From an uncultured Tolumonas sp. (lineage in GTDB: Bacteria > Pseudomonadota > Gammaproteobacteria > Enterobacterales > Aeromonadaceae), in assembly GCF_963556105.2 (NCBI RefSeq), contig NZ_OY829945.1:198501-262500 (forward strand): a stretch of 64,000 nt of DNA. The letters run 5' to 3'. The notes under the pieces are model-generated. The model did not search any database, was not told the DNA's origin, and worked only from the letters and a program-made list of their open reading frames with translations. Within the stretch, counting starts at the first letter, position 1. Every line of letters begins with the position of its first letter. A program made the translations under genes and the position numbers. Below, one piece after another: positions 38,700-47,956 of this stretch.

Positions 38700-40310
38700 G
38701 TGTTCAAACAAAACTCTCCGCTCAAACTGCGTACCACAATTACATTACTGGTTTGTTCTGTCATTGCTGTCGTATTGTTTGTCGTGCATTCCGTGTATCT
38801 GGCGCAATCAACGCAGCAATCTAAACTGAGTCTGGAAGAAAAGGCTATTGCAGTGTTACATACGCTGACAGTGACGCCTTTTGTTGCGCAAGCCTTACAA
38901 ACGCCGATCTTATTACCCGCATTACAGGACTATGTCGAACAAGTCCGCCACCAAAACGATCTGTTATTTATTGTGGTGATGGATATGCAAGGCATCCGGC
39001 ATACCCACCCTGACCCAAGTCGGATTGGCAAACATTTCGCCGGTGGTGATGAAGTCAAAGCGTTGCATGGGGAAGAGTCCATCTCGGAGGCCCAAGGTAC
39101 GCTCGGCCCCTCGTTACGCCTCATTAGCCCGCTGTTTGATGCCAATCATCAACAGATCGGTGCTATCGCAGTCGGTATCTCGACGGCCAAAGTCGAACAA
39201 ACTATCGCTAAGAATCGCTGGATCACCTATTGGGCCATTATTTTTGGCGGCCTGATCGGTTCTCTGGGCGCCTTTATTTTGGCGCGCCAAATCAAAAAAA
39301 TCATGTTTGGTATGGAGCCATCAGAAATCGCGGCGCTGTTGGAGGAACGCAATGCCATGCTGCAATCGATTAAGGAAGGGATCATTGCCGTTAATGCGGA
39401 TGCCCAGATCACCTTGATTAACGATGAAGCGAAACGACTGCTACGCCAGAATGGCGAGCTGAAAAACTTACTGCTGACCGAAAGCAGCAAACATTGGCCC
39501 GCGTTATTGCATTTACGCCAAGTGCTAGAATCTGGGCAAGCGCGGCAAGATGAAGAAATTGATTTTAACGGCAGCACCTTGCTGACCAACAGCGTACCGG
39601 TGCGGGTAAATGGTCAGGTCACGGGCGCTGTTGTAACCTTCCGCGACAAAACGGAAGTCAGCCAGCTGGTGCAACGCCTGACCGGCATCTCGCATTACGC
39701 CGAAGCCTTGCGGGTGCAGGCGCATGAATTCATGAATAAACTGCATGTCATTCTTGGTATGGTGAATATCCGTGCCTATGATCAATTAGAAACCTACATC
39801 ATGGATACGGCCAATCACTATCATACCGAGGTGGGTTCGTTGATCCGGCAGATTAAAGATCCAGTCATTGCCGGTTTTATGCTGGGCAAAATGAATCGCG
39901 GGCGGGAAATTGGTGTGGATGTCAGCATTACACCGACCAGTTATCTGCCGGAATCAGCCCAAGCCGAAGTGACGCACGAATTAGTCACCGTGCTGGGTAA
40001 TTTACTGGAAAATGCCATGGATGCGCTGGATGGCCTTGAATCACCTAGCATTGTACTGACGTTTGATCATGATGATGGCCGGTTACGCTGCACGGTGCGT
40101 GATAATGGTAACGGCATCGATCCGGCGGTATTACCGCATATTTTTGAACATGGTTTTTCCACCAAGGGCACCCGTCGTGGCATTGGTCTGTTTTTAGTCA
40201 AACAGAGTCTGGAGAAACTGGGCGGTAGCATTGAATGTGAAAGCAATAAGGGTGTGGGCACACGATTTATTGTTACCTTACCTTATGCCAGCAAGGAGAA
40301 CGGCCTGTGA
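38700..40310 (+). CDS. CitA/DcuS-type sensor histidine kinase
   Basis: This 536-residue membrane kinase starts with GTG 38700 (AAGGA about 10 nt before). A helix near residues 13-33, a periplasmic PAS-like sensor (about 40-175, with GIRHTHPDPSRIGKHF, the ligand-loop pattern of CitA/DcuS) and a second helix near 180-200 come first. A cytosolic PAS and then the kinase follow. The phosphorylated histidine is in RVQAHEFMNKLHVI. The ATP-binding N box is NLLENAMDAL and G boxes are DNGNGIDP and GTRRGIGLFLV. It should sense a C4-dicarboxylate or citrate outside and control the transporter and malic enzyme genes. It overlaps the regulator gene by 4 bp. Confidence 0.92.
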   Translation: MFKQNSPLKLRTTITLLVCSVIAVVLFVVHSVYLAQSTQQSKLSLEEKAIAVLHTLTVTPFVAQALQTPILLPALQDYVEQVRHQNDLLFIVVMDMQGIRHTHPDPSRIGKHFAGGDEVKALHGEESISEAQGTLGPSLRLISPLFDANHQQIGAIAVGISTAKVEQTIAKNRWITYWAIIFGGLIGSLGAFILARQIKKIMFGMEPSEIAALLEERNAMLQSIKEGIIAVNADAQITLINDEAKRLLRQNGELKNLLLTESSKHWPALLHLRQVLESGQARQDEEIDFNGSTLLTNSVPVRVNGQVTGAVVTFRDKTEVSQLVQRLTGISHYAEALRVQAHEFMNKLHVILGMVNIRAYDQLETYIMDTANHYHTEVGSLIRQIKDPVIAGFMLGKMNRGREIGVDVSITPTSYLPESAQAEVTHELVTVLGNLLENAMDALDGLESPSIVLTFDHDDGRLRCTVRDNGNGIDPAVLPHIFEHGFSTKGTRRGIGLFLVKQSLEKLGGSIECESNKGVGTRFIVTLPYASKENGL

Positions 40311-41029
40311 TTAATGTATTGATTGTCGATGATGACCCGATGGTGGCCGAACTGAATCGCCGCTATCTGGAACAGGTAGATGGTTTTCGCTGGCAGGGTT
40401 CCGTCTCGACCATTCAGGCTGCCAAACAGATGCTGCTGGAAGGCGATGCGCCTATCGATCTGGTGCTGCTGGATATCTACATGCAAAAAGATAACGGGCT
40501 GGATCTGCTGCCGGTGATCCGGCAGATGCCGAATAATGTTGACGTCATCATGATCTCTTCCGCCAGCGATATGCCCGCTATCAAAAAAGCACTGCGTTAT
40601 GGCGTAGTCGATTATCTGATCAAACCGTTCCAGTTTACCCGCTTTCAGGAGGCGTTATCGGCTTATCGGGAAGAGCATGAGTTACTGGAACAGTCCGCCG
40701 CATTGAATCAATCTGAGCTGGATACGCTGATCCGTCGTAATAACAATCGAGTGACACCAGACAAAACCAAGTTACCGAAGGGGCTGACTAAACTGACCCT
40801 GCAATCAGTATGGGAATGGGTTAAGCAAAGCCGGAAACAGGCCTTTTCTACCGAAGAAATGGCTGCGGAGATCGGCATTTCACGAGTGTCTTGTCGCAAA
40901 TATCTGGTGTATATGGCCGAGATCGGTGTGTTAGATACCGATATTTTTTATGGCTCGGTTGGGCGGCCAGTCTATCTGTATAAATTGGTACCCGCCAAAA
41001 TCGAAGTGATGGATGCCTTATTGCGTTAA
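40307..41029 (+). CDS. CitB/DcuR-type response regulator
   Basis: The 240-residue regulator has an N-terminal receiver (INVLIVDDDPMVAEL, phospho-acceptor Asp56 in LLDIYMQ, ISSAS, and LIKPFQFTRF with the conserved lysine). The C-terminal helix-turn-helix (TEEMAAEIGISRVSCRKYLVYM) is of the CitB/DcuR/DpiA type. Its ATG overlaps the kinase stop (ATGA-type 4-bp overlap), so both are made together. The likely targets are the promoter at 35420-35753 and perhaps its own upstream region. Confidence 0.93.
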   Translation: MINVLIVDDDPMVAELNRRYLEQVDGFRWQGSVSTIQAAKQMLLEGDAPIDLVLLDIYMQKDNGLDLLPVIRQMPNNVDVIMISSASDMPAIKKALRYGVVDYLIKPFQFTRFQEALSAYREEHELLEQSAALNQSELDTLIRRNNNRVTPDKTKLPKGLTKLTLQSVWEWVKQSRKQAFSTEEMAAEIGISRVSCRKYLVYMAEIGVLDTDIFYGSVGRPVYLYKLVPAKIEVMDALLR

Positions 41030-41051
41030 TAAAACGGCGACCCTAATGAAA

Positions 41052-41089
41052 AAAACGCCAGTACCAGAAGGCTGTGCTGGCGGTGTTTG
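41052..41089 (+). terminator. Probable terminator after the response regulator
   Basis: CGCCAGTAC and GTGCTGGCG pair with one G-T step around a 9-nt loop, preceded by six As and followed by GTGTTTGT. The T run is poor, so the strength is doubtful. Confidence 0.5.
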
Positions 41090-41291
41090 TAAGATTTCTA
41101 ACGAATGGAACTGACTTGCTATGTCGAGATCATCTTAGATTTCTTTGCTGAAAAAGAGATGTTTAAATAACTAATAAAACCCTTTTCCACGTTAAAAATC
41201 GGGCCTTTGTCTGCATTTTTACCGGCTTAACTGTCGGTCTGACCTCAATTTCATCTATCATTGATACAAACACCATATGACTCGTTTATAC

Positions 41292-41327
41292 CGATTTTTT
41301 CCCAACTTTTTTATTGGAAAAATCGGC
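41292..41327 (+). other. A/T-rich hairpin before the GGDEF-EAL gene
   Basis: CCGATTTTTTCC (41292-41303) pairs with GGAAAAATCGG (41317-41327) with one bulged T. It ends 31 bases before ATG 41359 and 7 before the possible GTG start at 41335. As RNA it could hide the start region or end upstream transcription. Confidence 0.5.
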
Positions 41328-41358
41328 AAGATCCGTGAGTCATCAATTGGTTATCCCC

Positions 41359-43701
41359 ATGGACTTTGAGTTAGTGAAAAAATTAATGTTAACGACCCGA
41401 CTGCATCGACAGATCATAACTCGTGTTGGTGTATTTGTTATTGCGCTGGCTTTTTTGGTCACCGCCAGTTGCATCGGCATTATGAATTGGTTGTATCACA
41501 AAACAGACGCTGAACAGGTCTCTGCCGAATTAACCAAAGTCGAATTATTGCTGAAAAATGAACGGGAAGGGCTAGGCCGGGCGATAAGAGATTATGCCGT
41601 TTGGAATGATGCTTATGCATATGTGAACCAGCCCAATCGTAAATTTGTAAGTGACAACTTTACTCAGCAATCACTTGATGTCATGCAGCTGGATTTTGTT
41701 GCCATGATGACAGCACCGGATAAATTGCTGTTTTCTTCTGCGCTGGACTCCGGAATCCCTGATTTAAAAGCAACACCCGCCATTCGTTCATCATCACTCC
41801 TCTCTTTATTGGCAAAATTACCGGAATGGCAAACGGGAGTTGATGGCGCAGCGAAACCAAGAACGTATCTCACCATGCACAATGGCCGTGCATTAATCAT
41901 CGCGGTCTCCGGTATTTTTGATTCGCTGCAGGAAAAACCATCTAGCGGATTGATGATTTTCGGTCGTTACATGGATGATGATGATCTGAAGCGTTTGCAA
42001 CAATTAGCCGAAATCCGCTTAGAGTTACTCGCCTCTGTGCCGCCTAAAGAATCGGCTAATGGTTTTTTTCATTCGGAACAAACAGCCAGAAAACAACTAG
42101 AAGGTTGGCAAACTCCCGTGATGTGGCTGCAGGTTAGTAAGGATATAAACTGGCAGCCGCGTTATATGCGCATGGCAATTTTTACCTTTGGTTTGCTGGT
42201 CGTGTTGTTATTGGCTTCCTGGGTGTTACAGCGTTTATTAAATCAATTGATCGTTGCGCGTATTGAGAATTTTGCCGATCTGGCTTGGCGACGGACGCAA
42301 GGTGAACGCGTTTACTGGCCTGTTGAAGGGCAAAATGAACTGGATTTGCTGGCTCGCTCGTTTAATGAACTGATGGATGAAGTACAGGCTGCACAAAAAA
42401 ATATGCATGACCTGAGTATTACTGATGCATTAACCGCATTGGGAAACCGTCGTGGCATGGAAGAGCAGGTCGAACGAATGATGAAGAGCTGTCAGCTCGG
42501 TATGTCATTGACCATGCTGCTGATGGATCTGGATGGTTTTAAGCTAATCAATGATAGCCTTGGTCATGCTGCTGGCGATTTATTATTACAGGAAGTCGCA
42601 CAGCGTATGCGGCAGGTGATGCGGCGGCAAGATCGATTATTCCGCATGGGCGGTGATGAATTTGCCGTGCTGATGCCAAATACCACGACAGAACAAGGCC
42701 ATTTACTGGCTGAGCGGCTCATTGAATTGCTGCTTGAGCCGATCCATTTTGGTCATTATAAATTAAGTGTTTCCGGCTCGATTGGTGTTGCACAGTGGGA
42801 TGGCAAAACCGATGGTTTGGAATTAATGCGCCAAGCCGATCTGGCAATGTATGCAGCGAAACGAGAAGGTAAATCTTGTGTACGGCAGTTTGAAACCGGG
42901 ATGAGCGGTGTCGCTTCAGAACGCATGACGCTGGAGCAATCATTACGACAGGCCATTACTGAACAAACTATCGAACCCTATTTTCAACCGGTGATTGATA
43001 CCAATACAGGGAAGGTCTTGTCGGTAGAGATGCTGGCGCGCTGGCAGCGAGATGGTGAGTTTGTGCCAACACTGGGTTTTATCCGTTTGGCAGAAGATTT
43101 AGGCCTGATCCATCCATTGTCTATGCAGTTGCTGGCTAAGGGTTTGACGGCACTCAGCCAGTTCCGTCTGCATGATCCGGAACTTAAATTACAGATCAAT
43201 TTATCACCACTGCAATTTGCCGATCGCCAGCTGGCTTTGACAATTCTACGGATGGTTGCTGAGCATGGTTTACCGTCATCGGCGCTGACGGTGGAGTTAA
43301 CGGAAGGCGCCATGCTGTTATACCCTGAGCAGGTCGAACAAACCATGCGTCAATTCGTCGACGCGGGTGTCAGCTTGCATCTGGATGATTTTGGCACTGG
43401 TTATTCGTCACTGGCGCGTTTACGCGATCTGCCTTTTGACACGGTCAAATTAGATCGCTCGTTTGTCATGTTATTGGCGGAAGGTGATGCATCGCTGTCA
43501 CAGGCAGTCTTTGATATGGCAACCAGTATGCACATGGAGCTGATCGCAGAGGGGGTAGAAAACCAGATGGAATATGAAAAATTGCAGCAGATCGGTTACC
43601 GGCAGATGCAGGGTTTTATGTTCGCTTACCCCATGCCAGCCGCGGATTTAGTGCAGTGGTTGGATAGTTCGCATGGGATGCCAGTGGCATTAAAAGGCTA
43701 A
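41359..43701 (+). CDS. CHASE4-GGDEF-EAL cyclic di-GMP enzyme
   Basis: I start this at ATG 41359 (780 residues). A GTG at 41335 is also in frame; the ribosome site is weak for both. Helices near residues 20-40 and about 275-295 bound a periplasmic CHASE4-like domain (YAVWNDAYAYV near 76). After a HAMP-like linker comes a GGDEF domain with intact RMGGDEF and an inhibitory-site RRQD five residues before GGDEF, so cyclase activity and feedback are plausible. The EAL domain reads VEMLARW (E kept), INLSPLQF, VELTEGAML, LDDFGTGYSSL, VKLDRSF and IAEGVEN. Both activities could be present. The direction under given conditions is unknown. Confidence 0.9.
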   Translation: MDFELVKKLMLTTRLHRQIITRVGVFVIALAFLVTASCIGIMNWLYHKTDAEQVSAELTKVELLLKNEREGLGRAIRDYAVWNDAYAYVNQPNRKFVSDNFTQQSLDVMQLDFVAMMTAPDKLLFSSALDSGIPDLKATPAIRSSSLLSLLAKLPEWQTGVDGAAKPRTYLTMHNGRALIIAVSGIFDSLQEKPSSGLMIFGRYMDDDDLKRLQQLAEIRLELLASVPPKESANGFFHSEQTARKQLEGWQTPVMWLQVSKDINWQPRYMRMAIFTFGLLVVLLLASWVLQRLLNQLIVARIENFADLAWRRTQGERVYWPVEGQNELDLLARSFNELMDEVQAAQKNMHDLSITDALTALGNRRGMEEQVERMMKSCQLGMSLTMLLMDLDGFKLINDSLGHAAGDLLLQEVAQRMRQVMRRQDRLFRMGGDEFAVLMPNTTTEQGHLLAERLIELLLEPIHFGHYKLSVSGSIGVAQWDGKTDGLELMRQADLAMYAAKREGKSCVRQFETGMSGVASERMTLEQSLRQAITEQTIEPYFQPVIDTNTGKVLSVEMLARWQRDGEFVPTLGFIRLAEDLGLIHPLSMQLLAKGLTALSQFRLHDPELKLQINLSPLQFADRQLALTILRMVAEHGLPSSALTVELTEGAMLLYPEQVEQTMRQFVDAGVSLHLDDFGTGYSSLARLRDLPFDTVKLDRSFVMLLAEGDASLSQAVFDMATSMHMELIAEGVENQMEYEKLQQIGYRQMQGFMFAYPMPAADLVQWLDSSHGMPVALKG

Positions 43702-43711
43702 ATGGGTTGCT

Positions 43712-43750
43712 ATAACAGCCTAATTCATTGAGATTGATTTAGGCTGTTAT
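43712..43750. terminator. 12-bp stem-loop between convergent genes
   Basis: ATAACAGCCTAA and TTAGGCTGTTAT pair perfectly around a 15-nt loop between the GGDEF-EAL gene and the convergent DUF2750 gene. T runs are short, but position and symmetry suit a two-way terminator. Confidence 0.65.
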
Positions 43751-43777
43751 CCAGTTGAAAGATCCGGCTGTAATGTT

Positions 43778-44179
43778 TTATTGCTTACGTGCTTTTTTTG
43801 CGATTTTCTTCTGCAGGCTGGCAGCTACATCGGCAGACTCTTCAATAACACCGGCTTCATCCTGTAAAGGGAATACCGCGACAGCGATACCATCTTCTGC
43901 CATCCCTTTCACCCAGCGATCGAACCAGACTTGTAATGGTATCGCGAACGGCTGGCTCTTGCTCCAGTCATCGACTGCCCAGGCTTTAGCATAATCAGGG
44001 TGCGGCCAAACCGGAATACAGTCGTCACCGTCGGCGGTTAGCAGCATGCAGCCTTCATCGTCTTTCAGGATCCAGACTTCTTTGTTCTCAACAACTTGTT
44101 GCAGGAAATGTTCATAACGTTGATCGGCATCGAGTGCCAGTGTTGCCTGATATTCTTCGGGAGTTAATGTGTAGGTCAT
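43778..44179 (-). CDS. DUF2750 domain protein
   Basis: The 133-residue soluble protein matches the DUF2750 pattern as I recall it: DQRYEHFLQQVVENKEVWILKDDEGC near residues 19-44 and IPVWPHPDYAKAWA near 55-68. The end is Lys-rich (KKIAKKARKQ). The function of the family is not known to me. It lies downstream of ssb on the same strand but behind a terminator, so it probably has its own promoter. Confidence 0.75.
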   Translation of the reverse strand: MTYTLTPEEYQATLALDADQRYEHFLQQVVENKEVWILKDDEGCMLLTADGDDCIPVWPHPDYAKAWAVDDWSKSQPFAIPLQVWFDRWVKGMAEDGIAVAVFPLQDEAGVIEESADVAASLQKKIAKKARKQ

Positions 44180-44214
44180 CGTGGCCTCTCAATGCGGTAA
44201 AAAGGTATTAAAAA

Positions 44215-44254
44215 TAGAAAAAACCCATGCGATTTAACACCGCACGGGTTTTTA
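44215..44254 (-). terminator. Rho-independent terminator of ssb
   Basis: On the minus strand AAACCCGTGCG and CGCATGGGTTT pair (one mismatch or wobble) around a 9-nt loop, followed by a T-rich run. It begins about 33 bp past the ssb stop. Confidence 0.85.
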
Positions 44255-44287
44255 CTTGGATGATGATATACCGTTTTGATGTAGAGA

Positions 44288-44851
44288 TCAGAACGGAATG
44301 TCGTCGTCGAAATCCATTGGTGGTTCGTTATAAGTTGGCTGCTGTGCGGCAGGTGCCGGAGCATAACCACCTTGTGGCGCAGTTTGTTGCGGCGCATAAC
44401 CTGGGTTAGCACCACCCTGCGGTGCGGCAGCAGGTGCTGATGGGCGGCCCCAGTTGCCTTGTTGTGGCTGTTGTGCCGGAGCTCCCATATTGCCACCCTG
44501 TGATGCACCCGCGTTACGAGGATCCAGCATCTGCATTTCGTTGGCGATGATTTCAGTCATATAGCGTTTTTGCTGGCTTTGTTGATCAACCCATTCGCGG
44601 GTTTGCAGACGACCTTCCAGATAAACTTTTGAGCCTTTACGCAGATATTCACCGGCGATTTCAGCCAGACGGCGATAAACCACGATGCGGTGCCATTCAG
44701 TGCGTTCCTGCTGCTGACCTTGCTGGTCTTTCCAGCTTTCACTGGTAGCAACAGTAAAGTTAGCAACCGCATTGCCATTCGGCATATAACGCACTTCCGG
44801 GTCTTGCCCCAGATTGCCAACAATGATGACTTTGTTTACGCCTTTGGCCAT
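44288..44851 (-). CDS. ssb: Single-stranded DNA-binding protein
   Basis: SSB coats single-stranded DNA in replication, repair and recombination. The 187-residue protein has the OB-fold opening [22 protein letters not shown] and [22 protein letters not shown] and [13 protein letters not shown] segments (1-110). A Gly/Gln/Pro-rich flexible linker follows, then the acidic partner-binding tip MDFDDDIPF. It is divergent from uvrA, the conserved enterobacterial arrangement, and shares a control region with a LexA-like box. Confidence 0.97.
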   Translation of the reverse strand: MAKGVNKVIIVGNLGQDPEVRYMPNGNAVANFTVATSESWKDQQGQQQERTEWHRIVVYRRLAEIAGEYLRKGSKVYLEGRLQTREWVDQQSQQKRYMTEIIANEMQMLDPRNAGASQGGNMGAPAQQPQQGNWGRPSAPAAAPQGGANPGYAPQQTAPQGGYAPAPAAQQPTYNEPPMDFDDDIPF

Positions 44852-44981
44852 GATCTGCTCCGTAAAAAATTCGAATTCTCTGACCGCCTATCTTAGCAAT
44901 AATCACCGTTAAAGTCAGATCGACAGCTATGACAGGCCGTAAATAGTTTGCGGTATAAACATTAACATATTTGCAGCAACA

Positions 44982-44997
44982 CTGGCTATCCATCCAG
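44982..44997. promoter_or_regulatory. LexA-like SOS box between ssb and uvrA
   Basis: CTGGCTATCCATCCAG fits the CTG-N10-CAG rule of LexA boxes, though the inner T/A-rich part is degraded. It lies 50 bp before uvrA and 130 bp before ssb. SOS control of uvrA is known in E. coli and inferred here. Confidence 0.55.
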
Positions 44998-45047
44998 TAT
45001 CATCTGTGCGATACTGAAGTTTTGATGCAGTTCACAGTTGGCTCTCT

Positions 45048-47882
45048 ATGGACAAAATCGAGATCCGGGGCGCACGTACCCACAACCTGAAAAATATCAA
45101 TCTGACACTGCCACGCGACAAGATGATTGTCATTACCGGGCTGTCGGGTTCCGGTAAATCCTCGCTGGCGTTTGATACCCTGTATGCCGAAGGGCAACGC
45201 CGTTATGTCGAATCGCTGTCGGCATACGCCCGGCAGTTTTTAAGTCTGATGGAAAAACCAGACGTCGATCATATTGAAGGGCTGTCACCGGCCATTTCTA
45301 TCGAGCAAAAATCGACGTCACATAACCCGCGTTCTACCGTCGGCACCATCACCGAAATTTACGACTATCTGCGTTTGTTATTCGCCCGTGTGGGTGAACC
45401 GCGCTGCCCCGATCACGATTTACCACTGGCGGCACAGACTATCAGCCAGATGGTCGATCGGGTGTTGGCTGAGCCGGAGAATCGCAAGATGATGATCCTG
45501 GCGCCGGTGGTGCGTAACCGGAAAGGTGAACATAAGCAGTTGCTGGAAAATCTGTCCGCACAGGGTTACATCCGTGCACGCATTGATGGTGAAGTGTGTG
45601 ACTTGTCTGATCCGCCAACGCTTGAGCTGCAAAAAAAGCACACTATTGAAGTGGTGGTCGATCGCTTTAAAGTCCGCGATGATCTGCAATTACGCCTGGC
45701 CGAATCCTTTGAAACAGCACTGACGCTTTCCGGCGGCTTGGTGTATGTCGCTGACATGGACGATGCCTCGGCGCATCCGTTGATTTTTTCCGCCAATTTT
45801 GCCTGTCCGGAATGCGGTTATTCACTGAGTGAGCTGGAACCGCGACTGTTTTCATTCAATAACCCGGCGGGTGCCTGCCCGACCTGTGATGGCTTGGGCG
45901 TGCAGCAATATTTTGATCCGCACAAGGTTGTTACCAACCCTGAACTGAGTCTGGCGGGCGGTGCGATCCGCGGTTGGGACAAACGCAGTTTTTATTACTT
46001 CCAGATGCTGAAGTCGGTCGCCGAACACTATAAATTCGACCTCGATGAACCGTTTGATGCACTGACGCCACAAGCGAAAAAAGTGGTGTTACATGGCAGC
46101 GGACATACCCAGATCGAATTCCGCTACATGAACGATCGTGGTGATGTGGTGGTGCGTAACCACGCCTTTGAAGGTGTGTTACACAATATGGAACGCCGCT
46201 ATCGCGAAACCGAATCCAACAGTGTGCGCGAAGAGTTGGCGAAATATATTGCCAATCAGCCGTGCCCAAGCTGTAACGGCAGCCGGTTACGACAAGAGGC
46301 GCGTCATGTGTATGTGGCAAACACCACGCTGCCACAAATCGCGGAGATGTCGATTGGTGAAACGTTAAGTTTCTTCCAGAGCCTGACGTTAGATGGTCAG
46401 CGCGCGCAAATCGCCGAGAAAATCTTAAAAGAGATCATTGAACGGTTGGGTTTTCTGGTCAATGTCGGCCTGAATTACCTGTCGCTGTCGCGTTCGGCAG
46501 AAACCCTATCGGGGGGGGAAGCGCAGCGTATCCGCTTGGCGAGTCAGATCGGTGCCGGTCTGGTTGGTGTGATGTATGTGCTGGATGAACCCTCGATCGG
46601 TCTGCATCAACGCGATAATGAACGTCTGCTCGGCACCTTATTCCATCTGCGGAATCTGGGTAACACTGTGATTGTGGTTGAGCACGATGAAGATGCCATC
46701 CGCAGTGCTGATTATGTGGTCGACATCGGGCCGGGCGCGGGTGTGCACGGTGGTGCGATTGTCGCACAAGGTACACCTGCGGAAGTGATGGCCAACCCGG
46801 ATTCGTTGACCGGAGAATATCTGTCGGGCCGGCAGAAAATTCAGGTACCGGGACAACGTCGCCCGATCGGCGATAAGTGGCTGAAGTTGTTGGGCGCGAC
46901 CGGTAACAACCTGAAAAATGTCGACTTGCATGTGCCAATTGGCGTGATGACCTGTATTACCGGTGTTTCCGGGTCGGGTAAATCGACGCTGATCAACGAC
47001 ACCTTATTCCGTATTGCCCATCGTGATCTGAATGGCGCAACCGTCGAAAAACCAGCCCCATATCGTGATATTCAGGGCATGGAGTTGCTCGATAAAGTCG
47101 TCGATATCGATCAAAGCCCGATTGGCCGCACACCGCGTTCGAATCCGGCCACCTATACCGGTTTGTTTACGCCGATCCGCGAGTTGTTTGCGGCGACACA
47201 AGAAGCGCGCTCACGCGGTTATCAGCCGGGTCGTTTCTCGTTTAACGTTAAAGGCGGGCGCTGTGAAGCCTGTCAGGGCGATGGTGTGATCAAGGTGGAA
47301 ATGCACTTCCTGCCGGATGTGTATGTGCCGTGTGATGTCTGTAAAGGCAAACGCTATAACCGCGAAACGCTGGAAGTAAAATACAAACACAAGAGTATCC
47401 ACGAAGTGTTGGATATGACGGTGGAAGATGCGCGTGCGTTCTTTGATGCCGTGCCTGCGTTGGCGCGTAAATTACAGACGCTGATGGATGTGGGTCTCTC
47501 GTACATCCGTTTGGGGCAGTCGGCAACGACACTGTCTGGTGGTGAAGCGCAGCGCGTGAAGCTGGCGAAAGAGTTGTCGAAGCGTGATACCGGCCAGACA
47601 CTGTATATTCTGGACGAACCAACGACCGGCCTGCATTTCCACGATATTCAGCAACTGCTGAATGTATTGGAAAAGCTGCGTGATAACGGTAATACCATCG
47701 TCATCATCGAACACAATTTGGATGTGGTGAAAACCGCGGACTGGATTGTCGATCTGGGGCCGGAAGGTGGTTCTGGTGGTGGCACTATTCTGGTGGCGGG
47801 TACGCCGGAACAGGTGGCGGAATGTGCCGAATCGCACACCGCGCGTTTCCTGAAACCGTTATTGGAACGCGATCGAGTTTAA
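45048..47882 (+). CDS. uvrA: Excinuclease ABC subunit A
   Basis: UvrA is the damage-recognition ATPase of nucleotide excision repair and works as a dimer with UvrB. The 944-residue protein (E. coli 940) has two ABC units. The first Walker A is [14 protein letters not shown] near residue 31 and the second is [14 protein letters not shown] near 640. Signatures are [14 protein letters not shown] and [15 protein letters not shown]. Zinc modules CPECGYS...CPTCDGLG (near 253-283) and [11 protein letters not shown]...CDVCKGKRY (near 740-768) are intact. It starts with ATG after a modest ribosome site. Confidence 0.98.
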   Translation: MDKIEIRGARTHNLKNINLTLPRDKMIVITGLSGSGKSSLAFDTLYAEGQRRYVESLSAYARQFLSLMEKPDVDHIEGLSPAISIEQKSTSHNPRSTVGTITEIYDYLRLLFARVGEPRCPDHDLPLAAQTISQMVDRVLAEPENRKMMILAPVVRNRKGEHKQLLENLSAQGYIRARIDGEVCDLSDPPTLELQKKHTIEVVVDRFKVRDDLQLRLAESFETALTLSGGLVYVADMDDASAHPLIFSANFACPECGYSLSELEPRLFSFNNPAGACPTCDGLGVQQYFDPHKVVTNPELSLAGGAIRGWDKRSFYYFQMLKSVAEHYKFDLDEPFDALTPQAKKVVLHGSGHTQIEFRYMNDRGDVVVRNHAFEGVLHNMERRYRETESNSVREELAKYIANQPCPSCNGSRLRQEARHVYVANTTLPQIAEMSIGETLSFFQSLTLDGQRAQIAEKILKEIIERLGFLVNVGLNYLSLSRSAETLSGGEAQRIRLASQIGAGLVGVMYVLDEPSIGLHQRDNERLLGTLFHLRNLGNTVIVVEHDEDAIRSADYVVDIGPGAGVHGGAIVAQGTPAEVMANPDSLTGEYLSGRQKIQVPGQRRPIGDKWLKLLGATGNNLKNVDLHVPIGVMTCITGVSGSGKSTLINDTLFRIAHRDLNGATVEKPAPYRDIQGMELLDKVVDIDQSPIGRTPRSNPATYTGLFTPIRELFAATQEARSRGYQPGRFSFNVKGGRCEACQGDGVIKVEMHFLPDVYVPCDVCKGKRYNRETLEVKYKHKSIHEVLDMTVEDARAFFDAVPALARKLQTLMDVGLSYIRLGQSATTLSGGEAQRVKLAKELSKRDTGQTLYILDEPTTGLHFHDIQQLLNVLEKLRDNGNTIVIIEHNLDVVKTADWIVDLGPEGGSGGGTILVAGTPEQVAECAESHTARFLKPLLERDRV

Positions 47883-47908
47883 TTACTAACCTGAGCGTCA
47901 AATAACAA

Positions 47909-47944
47909 AAAGGGCCGGAATTATCTTCGGCCCTTTGTTTTTTC
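47909..47944 (+). terminator. Rho-independent terminator of uvrA
   Basis: AAAGGGCCG and CGGCCCTTT pair perfectly around a 10-nt loop and are followed by GTTTTTTT. As before the stem could also serve the convergent ddl gene. Confidence 0.9.
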
Positions 47945-47956
47945 TATCCGTAGCTG

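Noticed and set aside
41314-41358. ATT start for the GGDEF-EAL gene
   Set aside because: ATT is a very rare start and the position lies inside a hairpin; ATG 41359 or GTG 41335 is more likely.
45048-47882. Many long antisense frames across uvrA, galT, galK and others
   Set aside because: They mirror the codon pattern of well-identified genes and have no ribosome sites or family match.
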